NCBI GenBank assembly: GCA_016188575.1
Contig: JACPHN010000216.1
Location: 1-64,000 of the forward strand
Direction: 5' to 3'
DNA: 64,000 nucleotides
Source: Candidatus Schekmanbacteria bacterium
GTDB lineage: Bacteria > CSSED10-310 > JACPHN01
The notes beneath the pieces were generated by a model, which was given only the letters and a program-made list of their open reading frames with translations, was not told where the DNA came from and ran no database searches. A program made the translations under genes and the position numbers. Shown here in pieces: positions 28,201 through 35,903 of the stretch (position 1 is the stretch's first letter; every line of letters begins with the position of its first letter).

Positions 28201-28779
28201 CGCTCCCACCGCTTGCAGCGCACGCACATTGGTCATTGTCGAATCCCTGACTGTGACGGGGCTCCAGGTCGTCTCCCCATCCTGAATCCGAAACATGCCG
28301 CTGTCGCCGCCCGCCAGGTAGAAGCGCGTCGACTCTCCGTCGACCCCCGAGTACACGGCGGTCGTCATCGGGTGCGGCTTCACGTCTCCCATTATGGTCC
28401 AGGTTGCGCCGCGGTCAGTCGACGCGTAAACCCCTATGCTGCCGCCAATGACGATGATCTCGTCGCTTGCTCCGAGGAAGATCGCGGTCAGCCGTTGCGC
28501 CGGCACCCCGTCTGCCCGTGACCAGCTCAGGCCGGCGTCGTCGGAGGAGAACAATCCGATGGTGCCCAGACCCAGCCAGCATCTGCCGGAGACGGGCGAA
28601 ATCGCCAGCGCTTCGACGAAGCCGCCGTATGGCCCGCTGCTCGTCCACTGGCCGTCACCAGCCAGGCACAGGGGAGCCCCGCAGGCGAGCATCAGGGCAC
28701 CCGCGATCGCTGCGACGCCTCCGCGCGCGAGATCGCGAAGATTACGTACTCTGCACGTACTGCTGCCACTGGTTCTCAT
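25240..28779 (-). CDS. Secreted beta-propeller (BNR-type) and fibronectin-III protein with C-terminal anchor
   Basis: This 1179-residue exported protein has an N-terminal signal peptide (residues 1-41, ending CLAGDG). The first 650 residues repeat the pattern S-x-D-x-G-x-(S/T)-W (STDRGATW, SSDAGVSW, TSDDGGDTW, SYDGGGTWAL), typical of BNR/sortilin-like propellers. Several FN3-like modules of about 95 residues follow, recognisable by paired TSHW/TDEAS and TYSYRVKS-type strands. The C-terminus (PVPGAAGISIGILLVAITFL, then Arg-rich) is a membrane or sorting anchor. It is probably displayed on the cell surface. It is divergent from the PP2C operon across 173 bases. The propeller could bind glycans or peptides, but nothing shows which. 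Confidence 0.82.
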   Translation of the reverse strand: MRTSGSSTCRVRNLRDLARGGVAAIAGALMLACGAPLCLAGDGQWTSSGPYGGFVEALAISPVSGRCWLGLGTIGLFSSDDAGLSWSRADGVPAQRLTAIFLGASDEIIVIGGSIGVYASTDRGATWTIMGDVKPHPMTTAVYSGVDGESTRFYLAGGDSGMFRIQDGETTWSPVTVRDSTMTNVRALQAVGANLLAGTESGIFVSDDLGVTWAHGSGTQPGSVEDLELLAGSPPGTVFAASDGDGVWRSSDAGVSWVPASNGLTDSRVVDLAVLLQQGKVVAATATAGAFTSADLGALWVEDNSGLTRRGGRRIAAYEGDTETTVLFGTAGSGVFAQHAGADWRSSSTGLAGLTVPAIATMPAGNMEVMVGTRESGPFTSDDGGDTWIMGGEDVIAREVDAIYLMPDAPGTMFLGTPGKLLNRAGDNLTYSEIDLTPHIGSSPIRQILADTNDPGHLFLAAECGGILESVDEGGGWSATSTIAEGSCVGQMAVDATDADLLLAWVTGLGVYRSYDGGGTWALAYPPQRLGAGRGGTITAFAPHPLVTGTIYVGTDAGLLVTRDFGSTFSVLNAVLATAAVSAVYVARSPQPIVFAVGPDRLYAFSDDGNLLRFIDLPAVGTLWRALTADEHTPRTFHLGGERSEVFSITAAGVAPDLQAPTITHGPYATFQGPRILGVEWWTDEPASTIIDNGDGLGSYQNVYSRAALVRRHAAALPGVSELTPTHLRLQMQDGSGNTATRLVTVPATVPATDSISITAGPVVSATTPASALIAWRTSHWGSSTVTYYLDSNDPWEITAPGLGTEHAVKLVGLEANRTYSYRVKSASSGDRTQVASDEKTFTTAPNADTTPPVLLAGPEVRWIDDDLVVIAWTTDEASDSAVTYAPSAAQDETQTVQDSVLTRDHLVSIGGLAPSTEYTFAVRSTDASGNALVEGTVGEGREARGGIHLWTTYGAPDAAAPVLETPTVVPGTSTALLNWSSNESGDSRVDYGTTAELGQVAYRTEAVTEHEIALSGLVAGTPYFFAVSSADPAGNVASSEVLSFATETVPDEVGPSIATGPAASDISSSGAAISWETGEPATSIVRYWKDEDGEQEAGLADYITDHVVTLSSLEGSTTYRYYVVSADLSGNPTTSSEGVFTTMPAPVPGAAGISIGILLVAITFLGYRLRSAPRYGTR

Positions 28780-28883
28780 GCTGATCTCGGGCCTCCCCTG
28801 CCTGTTCGCGCCGTCAGTCGGTCATCGCGAAGCGTGCACAAAAAGTCTACAGCGATTTCCGCGGCGCGGCAATTCGCTCGCGC

Positions 28884-28911
28884 TTGACACCGAGAGCCAG
28901 AGGACTATATT
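28884..28911 (+). promoter_or_regulatory. Promoter of the PP2C-kinase-hydrolase-vWA operon
   Basis: TTGACA (28884-28889), a 16-base spacer and TATATT (28906-28911) lie in an AT-rich patch that stands out from the GC-rich surroundings. The transcript would begin near 28918, about 35 bases ahead of the PP2C start codon. Confidence 0.72.
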
Positions 28912-28952
28912 AAGAGTCAAATAGACCTTTAACAAACGAAATGGAGTTGAAA

Positions 28953-29768
28953 ATGGTCTCAAGGTATGTTTTCAGCGGCGCCGTAGGGTCGACGACGGGG
29001 CGAGCCCACGTGCGATGCTACCGCCCCAATCAGGACGGCGGCGGAATCGGCGGGGAGGGAGCTACGCGGGTTGCTGTCGTCACGGATGGCTGCTCGTCGG
29101 GTCGATGCAGCGAGGTCGGCGCGAGGCTCGGAGCGGCCTGGCTCGCCACGCATTTGCCGCGGTATCTTGGCGGCGCGGACGGGGTCGGGGCGGATCTGGA
29201 CGTGGCGCTGCGCGCGGCGACCGCGGAGCTTGTCACCGTGCTCGCTGCGGTCGCGCGAATGCTGGCGCGTGAACCGTCGGACCTGGTGCAGGTCACGCGG
29301 GACTACCTGCTTTTTACCTTTCTGGTCGCGGCAGTGTGGGCAGATCGGGCGGCGATTTTCGGGATCGGCGACGGGGTCTTTTCAGTGGACGGTGACACCG
29401 TGGTGCTGGACGCTGGGCCGGAGAACGCGCCCGCCTACGTTGCCTATCGGTGTTTGCCTCCGGAAGCCGTCGCGCCTTCGATGCGGGAGGTCGCGCCGGT
29501 AGTGTGGTATTTGGGCGATCGGAACAGCGTGCAGTCGCTGCTCGTGGCGACGGATGGGGCGGCGGAGATGCGGGCCAGGGCCGGCGCGGTGCTTGCCGAT
29601 GGTGGGGTTGCGGGGTGCCTGGAGCAATTCGCGACGGACGATCGCTATGTGCGCAACCCGAGCCTGCTGCAGAAGCGGCTGAACGTCCTGGGTGGGAGCA
29701 ACCGCCTGCTGGCGGACGATACTACGATTGCCATATTGCGGCGACGCGAGGTGGGGACATGCTTGTGA
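28953..29768 (+). CDS. PP2C-like protein phosphatase of a TerY-P-like triad
   Basis: This is a predicted metal-dependent Ser/Thr phosphatase. PP2C metal and phosphate motifs can be followed: NQDGGGIGG near the start (the R-N-x-D-x element), VAVVTDGCSSG (normally ADGMGG), the IGDGVFSV strand pair, LLVATDGA and ADDTTIAIL near the end. The 271-residue length is normal. ATG 28953 has GGAG 6 bases upstream and is preferred over the ATG at 28941, which has no ribosome-binding site. The stop overlaps the kinase-like gene by 10 bases. It probably opposes that kinase, perhaps on the vWA protein of the same operon. Confidence 0.85.
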   Translation: MVSRYVFSGAVGSTTGRAHVRCYRPNQDGGGIGGEGATRVAVVTDGCSSGRCSEVGARLGAAWLATHLPRYLGGADGVGADLDVALRAATAELVTVLAAVARMLAREPSDLVQVTRDYLLFTFLVAAVWADRAAIFGIGDGVFSVDGDTVVLDAGPENAPAYVAYRCLPPEAVAPSMREVAPVVWYLGDRNSVQSLLVATDGAAEMRARAGAVLADGGVAGCLEQFATDDRYVRNPSLLQKRLNVLGGSNRLLADDTTIAILRRREVGTCL

Positions 29769-31585
29769 CCATCGATGGCCAGACGGTGACACTGAGCGAC
29801 AAGAATTTGCTTGGAGTGGGAGGAGAGGCGCAAGTGTTTTCGTGGTGCGGGCAGGCGGTCAAGGTCTATCACGAGGGCCCGGCGCCGCGTGATGCGTGGG
29901 AGCGCAGCGAGCTTGATGAGCGGCTCAGGAATCGCGAGGAGAAGCTGGCCGCCTTTCCTGTGGCGGTGCCCGACGCGGTGGTGCGGCCGCGTTCATTGGT
30001 GCGCGATGGCACTGCAAAATGCGTGCGCGGATACACGATGGCGCTGGTGTCAGGAGCCGAGGACATCCGGCGGCTCGGCCAGCGGAGCTGGCGGCAGGGT
30101 GTGGTGACGGCAAACCAGGTCATGGGCACGTTCAAGGCCATGCACCGCGGTCTGTCCGGGCTGCACGCGGCACGCGTCGTGGTCGGAGATCTCAATGACG
30201 GCAACGTGCTCTTCCGCGGCGCGGACGTCTGGTTCATCGACGCCGACTCCATGCAGTACGGTGGTTTTCTGTGCGCCGTGGCGCACGAGCGGTTTCTGGA
30301 TCCGAAGCTGTACGGCGTCGACTTGACGAAGTCCGCGCTCTTCACGGAGAATACGGACTGGTATGCCTTTGCGGTCATGCTTTTTTCGAGCCTTCTTTAC
30401 GTTCACCCGTATGGTGGCGTGCACAAGACCCACCATACGCTGCTGCGGCGCGCGGAAGCCGGGCACAGCGTGCTGCGCCCAGACGTCACGCTTCCCAAGG
30501 CTGCTCTCCATTACCGCGTCCTGCCCGATGAGCTGCTGAGCCGATTCGAGGCGATCTTCGACCGCGGTGAGCGGAGTCGATTTCCCGAGAGTCTGCTGGA
30601 GCTGGTGTGGCGCACGTGCCGATGCGGCCTCGAGCACGCCCGCGCGGCGTGCCCGGACTGCGCCCACCAGCATGCCACGCCGCCCGCGCCGGCCCTGATC
30701 GTGCGCGGTCGGTGTCGGGCTGCCAGCGTATTTGCCGGCCCTGGCCGGGTGTGCTGTGCCGTCCAGCAAGGCGGGCTGCGCTACGTGGTCGCCGAAAACG
30801 GCACATTCCGCCGCGAAGATGGGAGCCGAATTCCGGGAGACCTTGGCGCCGGGTTGCCGCGCTTCGCCATCTCCACGAGCGTTACGTGGATTGGTAAGAA
30901 CGGTCGCCTGGAGCGCTTTCGCAACGGCCGGTGCGAGGAGACGTACGGAGTCGGAGCCTGGGCGGGGGCGCCGATGTTCGACGCGAGCTCGCGCACGTGC
31001 TATCGGGCGGACGGCGAGTGGTTGATCGATTGCCTCGCGGACGAGCGCATCGGGCAGATCCTGGAGAATCAGACGTGGTTCCGCGTCGGGGAAACGCTGG
31101 GATTCGGTTTCTATCGCGCGGGCCTGGTCACCGTCCACTTCCTTTTCCACGTTGGCCGCGCTGGCCTCAAGCTCGTCGAGCTACCGCCCATCGACGGCCG
31201 GTTGCTCGAGGCGAGCGCGGTATTCGACAGCGGGCGCGTGCTCTTCATGACGGCGACCGAGCGCGGCGGGCGTCGCATCCATGCGCTTCACGTGATAGAC
31301 GATCGCGGGGCCGTGCTCGCGTCGGTGAGTGGTGCGCCCGATTCCCTACGGGCACTGGCGACCACTGCCGGCAAAGCCATTATTGCCGATCGCATTCTTT
31401 GCTCAACCGACGACGGGCTGCTGTCACTCGAGGTCGACGCCTCCTCGCGCACCGTTCGCGAGCGACATCTGTTTTCCGATACCGAGCCGTTTACCAGTGA
31501 AGGGGCCTCGCTGCTGCCCCTGCCGGGAGGTGCAATCGCCGTCGTATCACCCCATGCCATCACGCAGCTCACCCTTATGTCGTAG
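29759..31585 (+). CDS. Protein kinase-like protein with zinc ribbon and C-terminal propeller-like region
   Basis: This 608-residue protein starts with a divergent kinase fold (LLGVGGEAQVFSW as Gly loop, AVKVYHEG with the Lys). The catalytic loop is GDLNDGNVLF (D144, N149), and the DFG position is FIDADS (D161), the pattern of TerY-associated kinases rather than eukaryotic-type ones. A zinc ribbon with CRCG and CPDC pairs follows near residues 285-302. The remaining 300 residues are beta-strand-rich and could form a propeller. It overlaps the PP2C gene and precedes the hydrolase by 11 bases. The catalytic residues look intact, so activity is likely but unproven. Confidence 0.8.
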   Translation: MLVTIDGQTVTLSDKNLLGVGGEAQVFSWCGQAVKVYHEGPAPRDAWERSELDERLRNREEKLAAFPVAVPDAVVRPRSLVRDGTAKCVRGYTMALVSGAEDIRRLGQRSWRQGVVTANQVMGTFKAMHRGLSGLHAARVVVGDLNDGNVLFRGADVWFIDADSMQYGGFLCAVAHERFLDPKLYGVDLTKSALFTENTDWYAFAVMLFSSLLYVHPYGGVHKTHHTLLRRAEAGHSVLRPDVTLPKAALHYRVLPDELLSRFEAIFDRGERSRFPESLLELVWRTCRCGLEHARAACPDCAHQHATPPAPALIVRGRCRAASVFAGPGRVCCAVQQGGLRYVVAENGTFRREDGSRIPGDLGAGLPRFAISTSVTWIGKNGRLERFRNGRCEETYGVGAWAGAPMFDASSRTCYRADGEWLIDCLADERIGQILENQTWFRVGETLGFGFYRAGLVTVHFLFHVGRAGLKLVELPPIDGRLLEASAVFDSGRVLFMTATERGGRRIHALHVIDDRGAVLASVSGAPDSLRALATTAGKAIIADRILCSTDDGLLSLEVDASSRTVRERHLFSDTEPFTSEGASLLPLPGGAIAVVSPHAITQLTLMS

Positions 31586-31596
31586 GAGGTTTTTCC

Positions 31597-32580
31597 ATGT
31601 CGCACTCCACGTCGCACTCCACACCCAGTTTCTACGACCCTGCCGAAGTCGGCTCCATCTACTTGGAGCGCGCCGCACTTGTGGCCAACGAGGCGCTCGC
31701 CTATCGCCAAAAGCACGGCGTTCGCCCCTCCGGGCAAGACAAGTTCCGTGTCGCCGCGTTCGGCATCGACTGCCAGGTCGGCTTCTGCGCGCCTGGTGCG
31801 AGCCTGTTCGTGCCCGGGGCGGTCGCAGACACCTGCCGGACCATCGAGTGGCTGTATGCGAACATCGATCGTATCACGGGCCTCTGTTTCTCGATGGACA
31901 CGCACCGCGTCTTTCAGATCTTTCACCCCGCCTGGTGGGTCGACAAGGATGGCCATCATCCCGCGCCGCTCACCGCAATCCCCCTGGACGACGTGCGCTC
32001 TGGCCGCTGGCTGCCGATTGCTCACCCGAAAGAGTGTCTTGAGTATTGCCAGCGCCTGGAGGCCACCGGCAAGTACGTCTTGACGATCTGGCCGTATCAC
32101 ACGCTGTTGGGCGGAGTCAGCCACGCGCTCGTGCCGGCGCTGATGGAGGCGGCGATCTTTCACAGCATCGTGCGCCGCCACCAGACGCACTTCGAGACCA
32201 AGGGAACGCACGCGATGACGGAAAACTACTCGGTCCTCTCCCCCGAGGTGAAGGAGCTCGGTGGCCAGGTCGTGGGCGCGTTCAACACGTCGTTCTTCAA
32301 GATGCTCATGGAGTACGACCGCGTCTACGTCTTCGGCCAGGCGAAGTCGCATTGCGTGCTGTCGACGCTTCGCGATTTGAAGGAGCAAATTCACGCGACC
32401 GACCCGAGCATGGCGCAGAAGGTGTGGATCCTGGAGGACGCCATGAGCCCGGTGCCGGCGCCGCCGTTGGATCCCTTGCCGGCGGAGCTCAACTTTCCGG
32501 TGATCGCGGAGCGGGCCATGAGCGAGTTTCGGCAGGCCGGGTTCCATGTCGTCCGCACCATGGACGCGATCGTCTACTAG
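31597..32580 (+). CDS. Isochorismatase/nicotinamidase-like cysteine hydrolase
   Basis: Members of this superfamily hydrolyse amides or vinyl ethers through an Asp-Lys-Cys triad. Here the triad appears complete: D58 in FGIDCQVGFC, K202 in FETKGTH and C253 in KSHCVLSTL. The nicotinamidase-type metal and loop motifs MDTH (D101, H103) and WPYH (H168) are also present. At 327 residues it is longer than ordinary nicotinamidases (about 210), with extra sequence at the N-terminus and between the strands. It has an excellent AGGAGG 7 bases before the ATG. Such an enzyme could act on NAD precursors or on a small signal inside this phosphatase-kinase-vWA operon. The substrate cannot be told from sequence. 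Confidence 0.85.
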   Translation: MSHSTSHSTPSFYDPAEVGSIYLERAALVANEALAYRQKHGVRPSGQDKFRVAAFGIDCQVGFCAPGASLFVPGAVADTCRTIEWLYANIDRITGLCFSMDTHRVFQIFHPAWWVDKDGHHPAPLTAIPLDDVRSGRWLPIAHPKECLEYCQRLEATGKYVLTIWPYHTLLGGVSHALVPALMEAAIFHSIVRRHQTHFETKGTHAMTENYSVLSPEVKELGGQVVGAFNTSFFKMLMEYDRVYVFGQAKSHCVLSTLRDLKEQIHATDPSMAQKVWILEDAMSPVPAPPLDPLPAELNFPVIAERAMSEFRQAGFHVVRTMDAIVY

Positions 32581-32593
32581 GGGAGATGTGAAG

Positions 32594-33382
32594 ATGAGCA
32601 AGAGTCTGTCGACGATGAATTCTCTCTTTGCAAACGCCGCGGGCGCGGGCATCATCAGCCAGCAAACCTCGATGTTGCTCACCGGTAGCCTCGGCAACGT
32701 CGTGGTCGCGGGGGCCGCGGGCAAGTCGCTCGAGGACATCGACGCGACCGACGTCACGCTGATCACGGTCCTGCTCGACGCTTCCTCCAGTATTGGCTAC
32801 AGTCGCCTGCAGCAGGCGGTGCGTGACGGGTACAATGCGCTGCTCGATGCGTTCTTGACGAGCAAGGAGCGCGACGCGATCTTGATGGCGCTCTGGATTT
32901 TCAACGACGCGGTGAAGGTCATTCACTCGTATGTCAGCGTTGCGGATGCCGCGGTGCTCGATCGAAAGAGCTACACGACGAGCGGGATGACGCACCTGTA
33001 CGACACGTGGTGCGACGCGCTGGCGGCGAACATCGCGTATGCGCAGCGGCTTCGCGACGGCGGCACGCCGTGCCGCAGCGTCGTGGTGATCATCACCGAC
33101 GGTGCCGACGTGGGGTCGCGGCGCACCGCCCGGGACTGCGCGCAAATCAGCCGTGACCTGCTGGCCACGGAGGAGTTCGTGCTGGCGTTTGTCGGCGTGG
33201 GGAAGGACGTGGACTTCCATGCGGTGGCCCGCAGCATGGGAGTTCCGGACGGCTGCATCGCGGTGCAGGCGCAGGCGACGCCGGCGGCGCTGCGGCAGGT
33301 GTTCGCGATGGTGAGCCAATCGGCGATTCTGGTGAGCCAGGCGCGCATCGCGCCCGGTGCCAACGCGGGCTTTTTCAACTGA
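32594..33382 (+). CDS. TerY-like von Willebrand factor A domain protein
   Basis: This is a 262-residue vWA protein without membrane segments. The MIDAS metal site is complete: D62-A-S64-S-S66, a Thr in TTSGMTHL and the acidic ITDGAD. Short helices at the N-terminus (MSKSLSTMNSLFANAAG) and an Ala-rich C-terminus flank the domain. It starts 13 bases after the hydrolase, with GGGAG upstream, and closes the operon. In TerY-phosphorylation triads the vWA protein partners a PP2C phosphatase and a kinase, and this set fits that arrangement. It probably acts as a metal-dependent docking or scaffold protein. Confidence 0.85.
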   Translation: MSKSLSTMNSLFANAAGAGIISQQTSMLLTGSLGNVVVAGAAGKSLEDIDATDVTLITVLLDASSSIGYSRLQQAVRDGYNALLDAFLTSKERDAILMALWIFNDAVKVIHSYVSVADAAVLDRKSYTTSGMTHLYDTWCDALAANIAYAQRLRDGGTPCRSVVVIITDGADVGSRRTARDCAQISRDLLATEEFVLAFVGVGKDVDFHAVARSMGVPDGCIAVQAQATPAALRQVFAMVSQSAILVSQARIAPGANAGFFN

Positions 33383-33400
33383 GGCGCCTGCAACCCGCTC

Positions 33401-33424
33401 GCGCCGCCGGGCAAGCGGCGGCGC
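33401..33424. terminator. Hairpin between convergent genes
   Basis: GCGCCGCC (33401-33408), an 8-base loop and GGCGGCGC (33417-33424) form a perfect 8-bp stem between the end of the vWA gene and the end of the cysteine-repeat gene. There is no U-tract on either strand, so any termination role is uncertain. Confidence 0.4.
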
Positions 33425-33431
33425 CGCCCGC

Positions 33432-33806
33432 CTACTCCTCGGAGCAGGACTGCGCCTCGAAACAGATCATCCGACATGCACCGTTCGGGCACCGAGCGGT
33501 GCAGTCGGATTTTCGGCAGTCGATTCGGCAGTTGCCCTTTTCGCAATCCACGCAGCACCGCTCGGAGCCGTTGCAGTCCACGGTGCAGCTTTTTTCCTTG
33601 CAGTCAACGACGCACGTCTGCAGGTCGCCGCAGTCGATATCGCACAGAGGGCCGACGCAACGAAAGTTGGGTGCCGAAAAATCGCATTTGGGTGGCCCTC
33701 CGCTGTCGCTGTCGAACAGCCCGCACGCCAGGAAGAAGCTTGCCGCCGCGATTGCCGCAAAGAAAGTAGTCGGCGCCCGACCGCGGCCCGAACGCCGCGA
33801 GCTCAC
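33432..33806 (-). CDS. Small lipoprotein with regular cysteine-pair repeats
   Basis: The 124-residue product has a basic, then hydrophobic N-terminus ending at C28 (FFLAC, a slightly atypical lipobox), so it is probably a lipoprotein. The mature part holds 18 further Cys. Seven C-x3-C pairs (CDIDC, CVVDC, CTVDC, CCVDC, CRIDC, CTARC, CRMIC) follow each other at 4-5 residue intervals, giving a 9-10 residue period. This suggests a disulfide-stapled solenoid or a metal-binding rod. No family is recognised. GTG 33806 overlaps the yccF stop in a GTGA, so translation is probably coupled to that membrane protein. Confidence 0.7.
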   Translation of the reverse strand: MSSRRSGRGRAPTTFFAAIAAASFFLACGLFDSDSGGPPKCDFSAPNFRCVGPLCDIDCGDLQTCVVDCKEKSCTVDCNGSERCCVDCEKGNCRIDCRKSDCTARCPNGACRMICFEAQSCSEE

Positions 33807-34186
33807 AGCCGCACGACCGTCTTTCCGAACGGAGCCAACGCCAGGACCGCGAGCTTGAGGTGCTGGAGAGCGAACGGGATGCCGATGATGGTCACCGCCA
33901 GAGCCGCGGCGAGCGCGATGTGGCTAATGAAGATCCAGATTCCCGCGCAGAGCAACCAGACGAGGTTGAGAATAGCCCCGAGGAGTCCGGCACCGGCGGA
34001 GTCGGGATCTGCCTCGATGTCCTTGCCGAAAGGCAGCAGTCCCAGCCCGGCGATCTTGAAGCACTGAACGCCGAAGGGAATGCCGACGATGGTGAGGCAC
34101 AGCACGAGCCCTCCCCAGACATACTCAAGCCAGATCACGAATCCCCCACCGAAGACGATCCACAGCACGTTGAGAATGAAGGTCAC
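33803..34186 (-). CDS. yccF: YccF-family inner membrane protein
   Basis: The product has 127 residues and two similar halves, each with a hydrophobic pair and the YccF hallmark: LTIVGIPFGVQCFKIAGL with LLPFGKDI in the first half, and VTIIGIPFALQHLKLAVL with LAPFGKTV in the second. The family function is unknown. GTG 34186 sits 7 bases after AGGAGG (34194-34199), so the longer upstream frame is not used. The downstream cysteine-repeat lipoprotein is translationally coupled, an unusual partner. Confidence 0.88.
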   Translation of the reverse strand: MTFILNVLWIVFGGGFVIWLEYVWGGLVLCLTIVGIPFGVQCFKIAGLGLLPFGKDIEADPDSAGAGLLGAILNLVWLLCAGIWIFISHIALAAALAVTIIGIPFALQHLKLAVLALAPFGKTVVRL

Positions 34187-34481
34187 GGCGATTCCTCCTG
34201 CTGTCTGGCGGACACCACGCTCGCTGGCTGCTCCGCGCCGCACCGATGCGACGCGGGACGCGGCATACAAGCGCGAGTATAGCACGGGGCGGGCGGCAAC
34301 TGCGCATTCTCACCCGTAACCAACCGGTGACGGCCTCAGAAGCTCACATCAGCGAGAGCCGCGCTTGGGCGCCGGCGCTTTTTGCGCGCCGGGACTTGAC
34401 ACGGTTCACCGCCAGGACTACGAGTGACGCGGGGACCGCGCTCAGCTCCGCGGGAACCGAGTCGGATCGGAGTCGCCACCC

Positions 34482-35900
34482 GTGCCCTGGACATGCGAGC
34501 AAATCCTGGCCCTCGCGCCTGACGCCAGCGCAGCCAAGTCGGGCAGGGAGCTGGCCATGCCTCGCAAATGGGTGTCGCTGGGAACAGACGTGGACGCGGC
34601 GTGGGGCGAGTGCCAGGGCAGCGCAAACGATCCATATCAAACGCGCATCGATCTGAGCGAACCCGCGTTCAAATGCTCTTGCCCCAGCCGGAAGTTTCCG
34701 TGCAAGCACGCTCTGGGTTTGTTCCTCCTGCTGGCCCAGCAACCAGCCGTCTTTTCCCAGTGCGGACGTCCGGACTGGGTAGACGAGTGGCTCGGATCAA
34801 GGCGGGAGCGCGCCGAAAAAAAGGAGCAAAGGCGAGAAGCCGGTGCGGCGGCCGCCGCCGCTGACCCCGCGGCTCAGGCCCGGCGGGCGGCGGAACAGGC
34901 CAGACGCGCTGAAGCGCGTGAAGACAAGGTGGCCCGCGGCCTCGACGAGCTCGACCGTTTCTTGCGCGACCTCGTGCGCCAGGGTCTGGCCACCGTGCGG
35001 GACAAGCCGTATTCGTTCTGGGACGCGCCGGCCGCCCGCCTGGTCGACGCACAGGCGCCTGGCCTGGCGCGGCGGCTCCAGGAGCTGGCCGGTGTCGCCT
35101 CCGCGGACGGCCGCTGGCAGGAGAAGGTGCTCGAGCGACTCGGTCGGCTGCACGTGATCATCGAAGGCTACCGGCACATTGCCGCGCTCCCCTCGGACAT
35201 GCAAGCGGACCTCCGCGCCGCAATCGGCTTCACGGTGCCGCAAGAAGACGTCCTGTCCGGGACCGGCGTTCGCGATCAGTGGCTGGTTCTGGGGCAGCGC
35301 GTTCATGAAGAGGACCGACTGCGCACACAACGCACCTGGCTGTGGGGACAGGCGTGCAGGAGAGCGGCGCTGATTCTGCATTTCGCTCCAGCCGGCCAAC
35401 CACTGGATATCAGTCTCGTGCCGGGCACCGCGCTTGCTGCGGAGGTCGTCTATTTCCCGGCCAGCTACCCGCAGCGCGCACTCATCAAGACGCGGTTGTC
35501 CAATCCTCGGTCCTTGTCGGAGGTCCTCCCCGCGCCTCGCCGGGAGCGGGAGGCGGACGGCAACGGCCACGGCACGGTTGCTACGGCCCTGGCCCGCTGC
35601 GCCGAGGCGCTGGCAACCCAGCCCCTGCTCGAGACCTTCCCACTGTGGCTCGAAACCGTCGTGCCCGTGCGGATCGCGGGAGGATGGAATCTCCGGGACG
35701 AAGATGGACGTCTGATGCCCCTGGAGCGCGGTTGCGGTGGTACGGAATGGATGTTGGCGGCCCTCAGCGGAAATGCGCCTATTGACGTCTTCGGCGAATG
35801 GGACGGCGATGCCCTGCGCGCTCTGAGCGCGTGGGTAGATGGCCGGCTTGTGCGCTGTTCGTGGCCGGATCCGGTGGGCGCACAAGATCTCGAAGGCTAG
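34482..35900 (+). CDS. SWIM zinc-finger protein of a MoxR/vWA system
   Basis: This 472-residue cytoplasmic protein has an N-terminal SWIM zinc finger with the CxC-x6-CxH ligands C65, C67, C74 and H76 (KCSCPSRKFPCKHALGL). A long charged helix (about 105-160, Ala/Arg/Glu-rich) and a beta-rich C-terminal domain follow. SWIM fingers bind DNA, RNA or protein. Here it heads a five-gene run with DUF5691, MoxR ATPase, DUF5682 and a vWA protein, the same set of partners as YehQ with YehL, YehM and YehP in Escherichia coli (from memory). GTG 34482 has GGAG 9 bases upstream. The next gene begins 3 bases after the stop. Confidence 0.82.
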   Translation: MPWTCEQILALAPDASAAKSGRELAMPRKWVSLGTDVDAAWGECQGSANDPYQTRIDLSEPAFKCSCPSRKFPCKHALGLFLLLAQQPAVFSQCGRPDWVDEWLGSRRERAEKKEQRREAGAAAAAADPAAQARRAAEQARRAEAREDKVARGLDELDRFLRDLVRQGLATVRDKPYSFWDAPAARLVDAQAPGLARRLQELAGVASADGRWQEKVLERLGRLHVIIEGYRHIAALPSDMQADLRAAIGFTVPQEDVLSGTGVRDQWLVLGQRVHEEDRLRTQRTWLWGQACRRAALILHFAPAGQPLDISLVPGTALAAEVVYFPASYPQRALIKTRLSNPRSLSEVLPAPRREREADGNGHGTVATALARCAEALATQPLLETFPLWLETVVPVRIAGGWNLRDEDGRLMPLERGCGGTEWMLAALSGNAPIDVFGEWDGDALRALSAWVDGRLVRCSWPDPVGAQDLEG

Positions 35901-35903
35901 ACC

